Assembly: GCA_035710745.1 (NCBI GenBank)
Contig: DASTCX010000013.1
Span: 62,001-126,000 of the forward strand
Length of the DNA stretch: 64,000 bases
Source: Candidatus Eremiobacteraceae bacterium
GTDB lineage: Bacteria; Vulcanimicrobiota; Vulcanimicrobiia; Eremiobacterales; Eremiobacteraceae
Direction: 5' to 3'
Below, piece by piece: positions 7,603-16,327 of the stretch (position 1 is the stretch's first letter; every line of letters starts with the position of its first letter). The notes beneath the pieces were generated by a model. It did no database searches, was not told where the DNA came from, and saw only the letters and a program-made list of their open reading frames with translations. A program made the translations under genes and the position numbers.

Positions 7603-8994
7603 TCAGCGCGGGTAGAGCGGCAGCGCGCCAGCGAGGATGGCGCGTGCGATCGGCGCCGACACGACGCCGCCGTATCCCGCGTTCTCGACGACGACCGCGA
7701 CGACGAGCCGCGGCGCTTCCGCCGGCGCGAAGCATACGAACCACGCGTCCGGCGGCCCACCGAGATGCGTCGCGGTGCCCGTCTTGCCTGCGACCGTGAC
7801 GTTCGGCAGCGCGGCCGCAGTGCCGGTGCCGTAACGCACGGCTGCGATCATCATCGTGCGGACTTCGTCTGCGGTTTCCGCCGATATGACGAGCGCCCCT
7901 GTCGGCGGCGGAATCGTGACCGGCGGCTTGCCCGGAACGCGGATCTGCTTGACGAACTGCGGCGGTTCGAGCACGCCGCCGTTGGCGATCGTCGAACCGA
8001 TCAGCGCCATGCGCAGCGGCGTGACCACGAGGCTCCCTTGACCGAACGACATCTGCGCGAGCTCGGAATCGATGATCGAGTTCTGCGGGGGCACGTTGTC
8101 TTGGACGACGGAGACGGGCGTGTCGAGCGGCTCGCCGACGCCGAAGCGTTTCAGGTATTCGTAGAAGCCCGGCGCGCCGAGCTTGACGCCGATCTGCGCG
8201 AAGTCGACGTTGCTCGAGAGCGCGAACGCGCCGGTCACCGACTGCGTGCCCGTCACCTCATCCTCGTCGTTGCGGATGCGAAAACCGTCGATGAGGAAGT
8301 AGCCGGGGTCGTAGAAATTATCGTCGGGCGTGACGGCGCCCGCGTCGAGCGCCGCGCTCGCGGTGAACATCTTGAACGTCGAGCCGGGCGGGTAGAGACC
8401 GGCGGCGCCGCGGTCGAGCAGCGGCGCGTCGGACCGGTCTCGCAAGCCCTTCCAATCTTTTTCGAGGCGATTCGGGTCGAAGGTCGGCCGGTTGACGATC
8501 GCGAGCACCGCGCCGGTCCTCGGATCCAAGACGACCGCCGCGCCGCGGATGTCTTGGGGCAACGCACGGTCGACGACTGCGGCGATATCGCCTCGAAGCG
8601 TGAGGACGACGTCGCCGCCACGACTCGTGCCGGTCGTCGTCGATGAGTCGAACGGCGCGAGGATCGAGCTCGAACCTGCCGACTTGGATGAGACGATAGA
8701 GTCGAGTCCGGCTTCCAAGCCAGACTCGCCGTAGACGGGCGAGGCATAACCGACGAGTTGCGCGAGCGCGCTGCCGGCGCTATAGACGCGACGGTCCCCG
8801 TGGCTTTTCGCGAGCGGCACGCCGGAGGAATCGAAGAGCGTGCCCCGCTGCGAGATCGACACGCTGTGGCGTGGATCGCCCTCGTGGCTTTCGATGAAGC
8901 TGCGCTGCGCGATCTGCACGCGAGCGTCGGCGATCGCGAGCACGACGAACGCGACGACGAAACCGATCGCGACGTGGATGAGCCGCGAGCGCAA
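7603..8994 (-). CDS. Penicillin-binding protein, transpeptidase (PbpA/FtsI-like)
   Basis: 463 residues: one N-terminal signal-anchor helix (residues 5-24), a reduced dimerisation domain, and a transpeptidase domain with all three active-site motifs: S205-T-F-K208 (YPPGSTFKMF), S260-S-N262 (ALSSNVDFA) and K404-T-G (VAGKTGTATH). It crosslinks peptidoglycan peptides. Compared with full class B PBPs (about 600 residues) the N-terminal non-catalytic region is short, as in the PbpA proteins encoded beside pknB in Actinobacteria. The kinase gene follows 15 bases downstream, so this PBP is a natural candidate partner or substrate; that link is inference. No FtsW/RodA gene lies in the window. Confidence 0.92.
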   Translation of the reverse strand: MRSRLIHVAIGFVVAFVVLAIADARVQIAQRSFIESHEGDPRHSVSISQRGTLFDSSGVPLAKSHGDRRVYSAGSALAQLVGYASPVYGESGLEAGLDSIVSSKSAGSSSILAPFDSSTTTGTSRGGDVVLTLRGDIAAVVDRALPQDIRGAAVVLDPRTGAVLAIVNRPTFDPNRLEKDWKGLRDRSDAPLLDRGAAGLYPPGSTFKMFTASAALDAGAVTPDDNFYDPGYFLIDGFRIRNDEDEVTGTQSVTGAFALSSNVDFAQIGVKLGAPGFYEYLKRFGVGEPLDTPVSVVQDNVPPQNSIIDSELAQMSFGQGSLVVTPLRMALIGSTIANGGVLEPPQFVKQIRVPGKPPVTIPPPTGALVISAETADEVRTMMIAAVRYGTGTAAALPNVTVAGKTGTATHLGGPPDAWFVCFAPAEAPRLVVAVVVENAGYGGVVSAPIARAILAGALPLYPR

Positions 8995-9003
8995 CGCGGT
9001 GCC

Positions 9004-12000
9004 CTAGCGGCTGCGGGCGCCGGCGGGCGTCGCGAGCGCGAGGCGTGGGCGGACGTACTCCTGGAGCGAGCGGACGGTGATCTCGCCGTCGCCGGATCTG
9101 CTCTCGAGCGCGAGGAGCAGCGCCCGGACCGTGTCGAGCGACGTCAGGCACGCGACGCCCGCTTCCGCCGCCGCCCGCCGGATGCGATAGCCGTCCGTCT
9201 GCGACTGCGGGGTCGTCGCCGCGTCGTTGATGACGAGATCGACGCCGCCCGAGCCGATGAGGTCGAGGACGTGCGGCGATCCCTCAGCGATCTTGTTGAC
9301 GCGCGTCGCGTCGATGCCGTGATCGCCGAGCAGCGACCAGGTCCCCGGGGTCGCGTAGAGGCGGAAGTCCATGTCGATGAGCGCGCGAGCGATCGAAAGC
9401 GACGAGAACTTCTCGGCATCGGAGACGGAGAACAGGATGCGGCCGCCGGGCGGCGGCGGATTGATGCCCGCGCCGAGCATGCCGCGCAGCAGCGCGCCCG
9501 CGTACGTCGCGTCGATGCCGAGCGCTTCACCGGTCGACTTCATCTCCGGGCCGAGGATCGTCTCGACGCGCCGCAATTTGGCGAACGAGAAGACGGGTAT
9601 CTTAACCGCGACGAAGTCGGGGCGCGGCAATAGCCCGAGCTCGAGGTCCATGTCGCGGAGCTTCTCGCCGATCGCGACCCGAGTCGCGGCCGCGACGAGC
9701 GGCACGCCGGTGAGCTTCGCGATGATCGGCACGGTGCGGCTCGCTCGCGGGTTCGCCTCGATGACGAACAGCTCGCCGTCGTGCACGATGTACTGGACGT
9801 TGATGAGGCCGTTGATGCCGAGCTCGGCGCAGAGGCGGCGCGTCACGTCTGCGATGCGGGCCTCCATCTCCGGACCGATGGTCTGGGTCGGATAGACCGC
9901 CATCGAATCGCCGGAGTGGATGCCGGCGCGTTCAACGTGCTCGAAGATCCCAGGGATGATGATGTCGTCGCCGTCGAAGACCGCGTCGACCTCGACCTCG
10001 ACGCCGGCGAGGTATTTGTCGACGAGCAGCGGGGCGTGCGGTAGGATCGGCGGCGCGCTCTCCGCATACGCGGCGAGCTGGCCCTCGTTGTAGACGATCT
10101 CCATGCCACGGCCGCCGAGCACGTACGACGGACGGACGAGTACGGGAAAACCGATCTCGCGCGCGATCTCGCGCGCCTTGCGGAACGAGAGCGCCGTCTT
10201 GCCCGGGGGACGCGCGACGCCGAGCGACGAGAGCACTCCGTCGAACTTGCGCCGGTCTTCGGCGAGAGCGAGCGCTTTCTGGCCGCTGCCGAGCGATTTG
10301 ATTCCGCGTTTCTCCAGATCGCGAGCGAGATTGATCGGCGTCTGACCGCCGAAGGACAGGAGGGCGCCTTCCGCGTGCGTCGCGCGAACGGCGTGCTCGA
10401 CCTCGTCGACGCAGGGCGGCTCGAACACGAGGACGTCGGACACGTCGAAGTCGGTGCTCACGGTCTCGGGGTTGTTGTTGAGCACGACGGATGCGACGCC
10501 CGCTTCGTGCAGCGCCCATGCCGCGTGGACGCACGAGTAATCGAACTCGATGCCCTGACCGATGCGGATCGGTCCGCTGCCGACGACGACGACCGTGCGA
10601 CGGCCGGTCTTCCGCAGCTCTTCGGCTTCGCCGACCGTCGCGTAATAGTACGGCGTGCGCGCCGGGAATTCGGCGCCTGCCGTGTCGACGACGCGATACG
10701 TCGTCGCCGCGGTCGCGCCGCCGGCCGCCTTCACCTGACCCAGAGGCCGCTTGGTCATGCGCGCGATCGTCGCCGCGGCGTAGCCCTGTCGCTTCGCGCG
10801 TACGATCGCCTCGTCACTCGCTTCAGCCGACCGCAAGTCGGTCTCCGTTTTGACGAGTTCGGTCAGCTCTTCGAGCCAGAACGGGTCGATGGTCGTAAGC
10901 TCGGAGATGCCTTCGACAGTCCGGCCGCGCCGCAGGCATTCGGCGACGGCGAAGAGCCGTTCGTGCGTCGGCCGGCGCAGCACGTCGTCGAGCTCGTCGT
11001 CGCTCCACTGCTCGATGGCATGGCCGGTGAGCGCGTCGCGGCCGATGTCGCACCCGCGTACGGCCTTGATGAGCGCTTGTCCGAACGTGCGCCCGATCGC
11101 CATGACCTCGCCGGTCGACTTCATCTGGCTGCCGAGGTGCGCGTCGCCGAGCGGGAACTTGTCAAACGGCCAACGAGGGATCTTGACGACGCAGTAGTCG
11201 AGCGTCGGCTCGAAGGCGGCTTTCGTGACCCCCGTGACGGGGTTCGGGATGTCGGGAAGCAGCTGCCCCAGCGCCACTTTCGTCGCGATCTTCGCGATCG
11301 GATAGCCGGTGGCTTTGCTCGCGAGCGCGGACGAACGCGACACGCGCGGATTCACTTCGATGATGCGATATTCGTCGCTGTGCGGATCGAGCGCGAACTG
11401 GATGTTGCAGCCGCCCTGGATCTCGAGGTGGCGGATGATGTTGATCGACGCGGATCGCAGGCGCTGGTAGTCGCGGTCGGAGAGCGTCTGCGACGGCGCG
11501 ACGACGATCGAATCGCCGGTGTGGACGCCGACCGGATCGATGTTCTCCATGTTGCAGACGACGATGCAGTTGCCGGCGCCGTCGCGCAGCACTTCGTACT
11601 CGACTTCCTTCCAACCGAGGAGCGATGTCTCGAGCAGCACCTGACGCGCGATGCTCGCGCGCAGCCCGCTCTCGAGGAATTCGCGCAGTTGCTCGCGGTC
11701 GTAGGCGATGCCGCCGCCGGTACCGCCGAGCGTGTATGCCGGCCGGACGATGAGCGGTAAGCCTTTTTCGTCGGCGAAGGCGAGGCCAGGTTCGACCTCG
11801 TTGACGACGACCGAGTCCGGCACGGGCTCGCCGATCGCGATCATCGCCTTCTTGAAGAGATCGCGGTCTTCGGCGAGGCGAATCGTCCGCAACGGCGTGC
11901 CGAGCAGCTCGACGCCGTAGCGCTCGAGCGTGCCGCGTTCGGCGAGCGCGACCGCAAGGTTGAGGCCGGTCTGACCGCCGAGCGTCGCGAGCATCGCATC

Positions 12001-12246
12001 CGGCCGCTCGCGCGCGATGATCGCCTCGACGTGCGACGGCACGAGCGGCTCGAGATAGACCGCGTCGGCCATCTCCGGATCGGTCATGATCGTCGCTGGA
12101 TTCGAATTGACGAGGACGACCCGGCAGCCTTCTTCACGCAGCGCGCGGCACGCCTGGACGCCGGCGTAGTCGAACTCCGCCGCCTGGCCGATGACGATCG
12201 GCCCCGACCCCACTACGAGCACGCAGCGCCGCGCGTCGGACGTCAT
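9004..12246 (-). CDS. carB: Carbamoyl-phosphate synthase large subunit
   Basis: 1080 residues, the usual length. CarB uses ammonia delivered by CarA, bicarbonate and two ATP to make carbamoyl phosphate for pyrimidines and arginine. Two ATP-grasp halves are visible: the first opens with VLVVGSGPIVIGQAAEFDY and has EVNPRVSRSSALASKATGY; the second opens with VVVVGSGPIRIGQGIEFDY and has IEANPRASRTVPIIAKLTG. The C-terminal methylglyoxal-synthase-like allosteric domain (ILFSVSDAEKFSS onward) is present. The ATG at 12246 overlaps the carA stop as ATGA. The gene ends the pyrR-pyrB-pyrC-carA-carB operon and a short gap precedes the PBP gene. Confidence 0.97.
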   Translation of the reverse strand: MTSDARRCVLVVGSGPIVIGQAAEFDYAGVQACRALREEGCRVVLVNSNPATIMTDPEMADAVYLEPLVPSHVEAIIARERPDAMLATLGGQTGLNLAVALAERGTLERYGVELLGTPLRTIRLAEDRDLFKKAMIAIGEPVPDSVVVNEVEPGLAFADEKGLPLIVRPAYTLGGTGGGIAYDREQLREFLESGLRASIARQVLLETSLLGWKEVEYEVLRDGAGNCIVVCNMENIDPVGVHTGDSIVVAPSQTLSDRDYQRLRSASINIIRHLEIQGGCNIQFALDPHSDEYRIIEVNPRVSRSSALASKATGYPIAKIATKVALGQLLPDIPNPVTGVTKAAFEPTLDYCVVKIPRWPFDKFPLGDAHLGSQMKSTGEVMAIGRTFGQALIKAVRGCDIGRDALTGHAIEQWSDDELDDVLRRPTHERLFAVAECLRRGRTVEGISELTTIDPFWLEELTELVKTETDLRSAEASDEAIVRAKRQGYAAATIARMTKRPLGQVKAAGGATAATTYRVVDTAGAEFPARTPYYYATVGEAEELRKTGRRTVVVVGSGPIRIGQGIEFDYSCVHAAWALHEAGVASVVLNNNPETVSTDFDVSDVLVFEPPCVDEVEHAVRATHAEGALLSFGGQTPINLARDLEKRGIKSLGSGQKALALAEDRRKFDGVLSSLGVARPPGKTALSFRKAREIAREIGFPVLVRPSYVLGGRGMEIVYNEGQLAAYAESAPPILPHAPLLVDKYLAGVEVEVDAVFDGDDIIIPGIFEHVERAGIHSGDSMAVYPTQTIGPEMEARIADVTRRLCAELGINGLINVQYIVHDGELFVIEANPRASRTVPIIAKLTGVPLVAAATRVAIGEKLRDMDLELGLLPRPDFVAVKIPVFSFAKLRRVETILGPEMKSTGEALGIDATYAGALLRGMLGAGINPPPPGGRILFSVSDAEKFSSLSIARALIDMDFRLYATPGTWSLLGDHGIDATRVNKIAEGSPHVLDLIGSGGVDLVINDAATTPQSQTDGYRIRRAAAEAGVACLTSLDTVRALLLALESRSGDGEITVRSLQEYVRPRLALATPAGARSR

Positions 12247-13328
12247 GACGCGATGCTCGCGAGGAACTTGGCGAATAGGCCGTATGCGTCGCCCGGGCCG
12301 GGCGACGCTTCAGGGTGGAACTGCACGGACTCGATCGGCAGCTCCTCGTGCCGCAAGCCTTCGTTGACGCCGTCGTTCAGGTTGACGAGCGTTTGTGCTA
12401 CGCCGCGAGGCAGCGAGGCCGCGTCGACGGCGTAGCCGTGGTTGTGCGCGGTGATGAGCACCTCGCCGGTGTCGCACCGCTGGACCGGCTGGTTGCCACC
12501 ACGGTGACCGTACTTCATCTTATATGTCTTCGCGCCGAGCGCGATCGCGAGGAGCTGGTGACCGAGGCAGATGCCGAATATAGGAAGCTTCTCGTGGTCG
12601 ACGGCGCGTTTGAGCGTGTCGACGACGCGGCCGAGCTCGGAGGGGTCGCCGGGCCCGTTGCTAACGACGAGGCCCGCCGGCCCGGCTGAGAGGATGTCGT
12701 CGAACGACGAATCGTAGGGCAGTTCGATGACTTCCGCGCCTGCTCGTTCCAGTGACCCCGCGATGTTCTCTTTGACGCCGCAATCGAGCAGCGCAACGCG
12801 CAGCCGGCTCCTGCCGATCTGGAGCTTCGACCGGACGCTGACGCCCTCGACGAGCTCAGGCGTTCCCAACGGCTCGCCCACGTATTCGCGCAGAACGTCC
12901 TTCGCCCGTGCGACGGCCTCGTCGCCGACGGCGAGCACCGAGCGCATCGTCCCCGATTCGCGCAAGCGGATGACGAGCGAACGCGTGTCGACGTCTTCGA
13001 TTCCGCGTACCCTTTGTGCATCGAACCACTCCGGCAGCGAACCCGTGCTGCGCCAGTGGCTCGGGTGACGGCTGACGCGTTTGAAGACGCCGCCGGATGC
13101 GCAAATGCGATCGTGCTGCTCGACGGCCGGATCGATCCCGTAGTTGCCGATGAGCGGGTACGTGAAGACGAGCAGCTGTCCGGCGTACGACGGATCGGTG
13201 AGCGCTTCTTCGTAGCCGGTCATACCGGTGTAGAACACCGCCTCGCCGGTCGACGCGCCGTCGGGACCGATGCCGGTCCCTTCGAACGCGCTACCGTCCG
13301 CCAGCAGCAGCACCGCGCGGCGGTTCAT
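12243..13328 (-). CDS. carA: Carbamoyl-phosphate synthase small (glutaminase) subunit
   Basis: 361 residues from ATG 13328 (MNRRAVLLLADGSAFEG), overlapping the pyrC stop as ATGA. A longer frame to 13646 runs through pyrC and is not real. N-terminal CPSase small-chain domain (ADGSAFEGTGIG, EAVFYTGMTGYEE, DPSYAGQLLVFTYPLIGNYG) then a class I glutamine amidotransferase domain with the nucleophile in GICLGHQLL and the His-Glu pair in FHPEASPGP. It hydrolyses glutamine and channels ammonia to CarB. Length and motifs are standard. Confidence 0.97.
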   Translation of the reverse strand: MNRRAVLLLADGSAFEGTGIGPDGASTGEAVFYTGMTGYEEALTDPSYAGQLLVFTYPLIGNYGIDPAVEQHDRICASGGVFKRVSRHPSHWRSTGSLPEWFDAQRVRGIEDVDTRSLVIRLRESGTMRSVLAVGDEAVARAKDVLREYVGEPLGTPELVEGVSVRSKLQIGRSRLRVALLDCGVKENIAGSLERAGAEVIELPYDSSFDDILSAGPAGLVVSNGPGDPSELGRVVDTLKRAVDHEKLPIFGICLGHQLLAIALGAKTYKMKYGHRGGNQPVQRCDTGEVLITAHNHGYAVDAASLPRGVAQTLVNLNDGVNEGLRHEELPIESVQFHPEASPGPGDAYGLFAKFLASIAS

Positions 13329-14629
13329 GCTTTCACCGCTTTTCGCGAAGCGAACACGATGGAGCCGCCGACGACGCTCATCGCAGGTTTGACGTCGAAG
13401 GTCTGGCCGGCAAACGGAGTCGCCCGGCCTTTCGACACGAACAGCGTGGGGTCGACCGTCCACGGTCGGTCGAGATGCAGCCCAGTGATATCCGCCGGCG
13501 AGCCGGGAGCGAGCGTGCCGCCGTCGACGCCGAGCAGCCGTGCGACGTTGGTCGAGAAGTTGGCGACGAGCGTCGCGATCGGCACGTCGCGGAACGTGTC
13601 GAACATCGCCGCGACCGCCGTCTCGAGTCCGGAAAAACCGACGCACGCATGCGAGAGCGGCGGTTCTTTCTCATCGGGCGCGTGCGGCGCGTGATCGCTC
13701 GCGAAAATGTCGATCGTGCCGTCGACGACCGCTGCCTTGAGCGCCTTGACGTCGGCCGCCGACCGTAGCGGCGGATTGACGCGCATCGCGGCATCGAAAC
13801 CGAGCAGCTGCTCGTCGGTGCACCGGACGTGGTGCGGCGTCGCTTCGCCGGATGCGTCGACGCCCGTCGAGCGCGACCAGCGGAGGACGTCGATCGTCTC
13901 GCGCGCGCTGACGTGACACAGGTGCCAGCGCTTGCCTGTGACGCGCGCGACGAGCAGGTCGCGCGCAGCGATCGCGGCTTCCGCAAGGTTCGGCGTGCCG
14001 GTGACGCCGAGCAGATCGCTGATCACGCCTTCGTTCATGAGGGCGCCGTCGAATGCCGGGTCGTCGCAATGCGATAGGAACGGCTGCGGCAGGTCGGCGA
14101 TGAGCCTTGCCGCGTGGTACAAAGCCTTGAGCGACGCGGTCGTCGAGCCGTCGTCGGAAAACGCGACCGCTCCCGCTTTCGCCATACCGCGGAGCGCCGC
14201 TATCGATTCTCCCGCGCGCGCGATCGTGACGCTCCCGATCGGATAGCATCGCACTCCGCCGATCGCGTCCGCGGCGCGGATGAGCTGCGACACTGACGAG
14301 GCACGGTCGATGGGCGGTCTCGTGTTCGGCATCGCGGCGACGGCGGTGAATCCGCCGGCGGCGGCGGCGGCAAGGCCGGTCTCCAGGGTCTCTTTTTGCG
14401 GATCGCCGGGATGGCGCAGGTGGACGTGCGGATCGATGAAGCCGGGGCAGAGCACCATCCCCGCGCAGTCGACGCGCTCCGCGTCGAGATCCGGTTCTGC
14501 CGGCGCTCCGTCGATGATCGCGGCGATCACGCCGTTGCGGACGGCGATCGTGCGGATCGCATCCAGGCCGAGCGTCGGATCGACGACGCGTGCCCCGACG
14601 AAATCGCGATTCGGCACGCGGCTTTTCAA
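13325..14629 (-). CDS. pyrC: Dihydroorotase
   Basis: 434 residues from a TTG start at 14629 that overlaps the pyrB stop (TTGA). Dihydroorotase cyclises carbamoyl aspartate to dihydroorotate, the third pyrimidine step. The metal-binding motif is in GFIDPHVHLRHPGDP; other metal and substrate segments are SHCDDPAFDG, WHLCHVSARETI and the catalytic aspartate in FASDHAPHAPDEK. This is the type I (Bacillus PyrC/allantoinase-like) form, longer than E. coli PyrC. The weak TTG start fits tight coupling to pyrB translation. Both zinc-site histidine pairs are kept, so it looks active rather than a regulatory pseudo-enzyme. Confidence 0.95.
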   Translation of the reverse strand: MKSRVPNRDFVGARVVDPTLGLDAIRTIAVRNGVIAAIIDGAPAEPDLDAERVDCAGMVLCPGFIDPHVHLRHPGDPQKETLETGLAAAAAGGFTAVAAMPNTRPPIDRASSVSQLIRAADAIGGVRCYPIGSVTIARAGESIAALRGMAKAGAVAFSDDGSTTASLKALYHAARLIADLPQPFLSHCDDPAFDGALMNEGVISDLLGVTGTPNLAEAAIAARDLLVARVTGKRWHLCHVSARETIDVLRWSRSTGVDASGEATPHHVRCTDEQLLGFDAAMRVNPPLRSAADVKALKAAVVDGTIDIFASDHAPHAPDEKEPPLSHACVGFSGLETAVAAMFDTFRDVPIATLVANFSTNVARLLGVDGGTLAPGSPADITGLHLDRPWTVDPTLFVSKGRATPFAGQTFDVKPAMSVVGGSIVFASRKAVKA

Positions 14630-15585
14630 CGGACGGTCCCCGCCGAGTCGGCCGGATGGAGCGGACGAGCGCTCGCGGCGGCGCGCAGGCAGCGTTCGAG
14701 CGCCGCCATCCTGACGTAGACGCCGTTCTCCACCTGGCGTTCGATCCGGCTCCGCGGATCATCCATGAGCGCACCGGAGATCTCGACGCCGCGATTGACC
14801 GGCCCCGGATGCATGATGATCGCGTGAGGCGCCATCCGACCGACGCGTGCATCATCGATGCCGTAGCCTTCGATCAGATCTTCCGCGGGCGGAAGCTCGG
14901 CGCCGTCGGCGCGCTCCTTTTGGATGCGCAGCAGCATGACCGCGTCGGCGCGCGGGAGACAGGCGTCGAGGTCGGTCGACAGCTCGGCGAAGCCCCAGCC
15001 CGGCGAGGTCGGCGGGAGCAAGAGCGGAGGCGCGCAGAGCGTCACGTGCGCTCCGAGGAGATGTGCGGCGCGCGCGCTCGAACGCGCGACTCGGCTGTGG
15101 CGGATGTCGCCGCTTATGACGAGACGGCGGCCGTCGAGCGCGCCGAACTCTTCGACGAGCGTCATCGCGTCGAGCAAGCCTTGGGTCGGGTGCGCGTGCC
15201 AGCCGTCGCCCGCGTTGAGGATCGCGGCGCTGAAATGTCGCGCGAGCGCGTGTGGAAAGCCGCTCTCCGAGTGCCTGACGACGAGCGCGTCCGCGCCGAT
15301 CGCTTGGATCGTGCGCATCGTATCCTCGAGCGTCTCGCCTTTGCCGAGCGACGACGTCTCGGGGTGGAAATCGTGCCACGTCCCGCCGAGCTTGTGCGTC
15401 GCTTGGGCGAACGACGTCGCGGTGCGCGTGCTCGCTTCGAAGAACATGCCGACGACGATCTTGCCCTTGAGGCGAAGCGACGCATCGGCGACGCCGCGCT
15501 TGAACTCGAGCGCACGCTTTATCAACGCCTCGATGAGCGGCCGTTGCGCGTCATCGAGGTCGAGGAGCAAGCGATCCGCCGTCAT
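14626..15585 (-). CDS. pyrB: Aspartate carbamoyltransferase catalytic subunit
   Basis: 319 residues from ATG 15585 (MTADRLLLDLDDAQ), overlapping the pyrR stop as ATGA. A longer frame to 16266 runs through pyrR and is an artefact. PyrB condenses carbamoyl phosphate and aspartate. The carbamoyl-phosphate loop is FFEASTRTATSFAQA, the HAHPTQGLLDAMT segment and the GDIRHSRVARS strand follow, and the C-terminal domain ends in HPGPVNRGVEI. No pyrI regulatory subunit is nearby, as in Bacillus-type operons, where control lies at pyrR instead. Length and motifs are normal. Confidence 0.96.
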   Translation of the reverse strand: MTADRLLLDLDDAQRPLIEALIKRALEFKRGVADASLRLKGKIVVGMFFEASTRTATSFAQATHKLGGTWHDFHPETSSLGKGETLEDTMRTIQAIGADALVVRHSESGFPHALARHFSAAILNAGDGWHAHPTQGLLDAMTLVEEFGALDGRRLVISGDIRHSRVARSSARAAHLLGAHVTLCAPPLLLPPTSPGWGFAELSTDLDACLPRADAVMLLRIQKERADGAELPPAEDLIEGYGIDDARVGRMAPHAIIMHPGPVNRGVEISGALMDDPRSRIERQVENGVYVRMAALERCLRAAASARPLHPADSAGTVR

Positions 15586-16136
15586 GCCGCTTCGCAGATG
15601 ACGACGCGATCTGCGTCGTCCGGCTCCGGACGAAGTTCGACGACCACCCTTTCGTCCGACGCCGTCGGCACGAATTTGCCGACGTAGTCGGCTTGGATGG
15701 GCAGCTCGCGTAAGCCGCGGTCGATGAGGACGCACAGCCGGACGGCACGCGGCCGCCCGAGGTCGGTGATCGCGTCGAGGGCCGAGCGCACCGTGCGGCC
15801 GGTGAAGAGCACGTCGTCGATGATGACGACGTCCTTGCCGGTCACGTCGCTCGTTATATCGCTCTCGGGCATCTCGCGCGGCGCGTCGTCGTCGCGATAG
15901 AGGGTGATGTTGAGGAAGCCGGTCTGCACGGTGACGCCGGTCCGGCGTTTGATCTCGGCTTGGATGCGGCGCGCGAGGTTCTCGCCGCCCTTGCGGATAC
16001 CGATGAGGACGAGGTCGCGCGTCGCGCCGGTCGGCTCGATGATCTGATGCGTGAGCCGCTCGACGGTGCGCTGAAGCTCGGCAGACGAAAACACGACGAG
16101 CTTTTCCCGCAGCGTGGGCGCTTTCGTCGTGGCCAT
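15582..16136 (-). CDS. pyrR: Bifunctional pyr operon regulator / uracil phosphoribosyltransferase PyrR
   Basis: 184 residues from ATG 16136 (MATTKAPTLREK); an in-frame GTG at 16160 would add eight residues and cannot be excluded. PyrR binds pyr mRNA when UMP is high and attenuates or blocks expression, and has weak uracil phosphoribosyltransferase activity. The PRPP-binding loop VVIIDDVLFTGRTVRSA is intact, and LVLIGIRKGGENLARRI and the VELRPEPDDADRVV C-terminal part are typical. It is the first gene of the pyr operon, which follows from the 16137-16327 leader holding three perfect palindromes. I see no standard PyrR-binding loop consensus in that leader, so the RNA target here is open. Confidence 0.92.
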   Translation of the reverse strand: MATTKAPTLREKLVVFSSAELQRTVERLTHQIIEPTGATRDLVLIGIRKGGENLARRIQAEIKRRTGVTVQTGFLNITLYRDDDAPREMPESDITSDVTGKDVVIIDDVLFTGRTVRSALDAITDLGRPRAVRLCVLIDRGLRELPIQADYVGKFVPTASDERVVVELRPEPDDADRVVICEAA

Positions 16137-16189
16137 GAGCGGTGTTCTTCGTCGCCCCACCGGCGCGGCCCTGTGAGGAACACATGTAG

Positions 16190-16211
16190 CGGTCGAGCTT
16201 TAGCTCGACCG
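16190..16211. repeat. 22-bp palindromic repeat, copy 1 of the GGTCGA family
   Basis: Perfect palindrome with 9-bp arms CGGTCGAGC / GCTCGACCG and a TTTA centre, followed by GCGGCC. It is one of three copies in the 190-base gap between valS and pyrR. Confidence 0.85.
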
Positions 16212-16239
16212 CCGCGGCCTTGCGGTAAGCAGCTTGGAG

Positions 16240-16262
16240 CGGTCGACCTTTACGGTCGACCG
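16240..16262. repeat. Palindromic repeat, copy 2 of the GGTCGA family
   Basis: Arms CGGTCGACC / GGTCGACCG around TTTAC-like centre (23 bases), followed by an ACGGCC tail. The arm differs from copy 1 at compensating positions, so pairing is kept while sequence changes. Confidence 0.85.
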
Positions 16263-16289
16263 TCACGGCCTCACTTGGAAGCGTGTCTG

Positions 16290-16311
16290 CGGTCGAGCTG
16301 AAGCTCGACCG
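16290..16311. repeat. Palindromic repeat, copy 3 of the GGTCGA family
   Basis: Arms CGGTCGAGC / GCTCGACCG with a TGAA centre, ending 16 bases before the valS stop codon. In the minus-strand transcript it is the first hairpin after valS. Confidence 0.85.
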
Positions 16312-16327
16312 CTACAAAGCCATTCCG

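Noticed and set aside
10375-11760. 461-residue plus-strand open frame opposite carB
   Set aside because: Composition is the reverse-strand image of carB; carB is certain.
14626-16266. 546-residue minus-strand frame beginning upstream of pyrB
   Set aside because: Only the last 319 residues are pyrB; the rest runs out of frame through pyrR and a palindrome.
16190-16311. CRISPR array
   Set aside because: Repeats are self-palindromic, only three, with unequal short spacers (about 28 bases) and tails; copies occur elsewhere singly. No cas genes.
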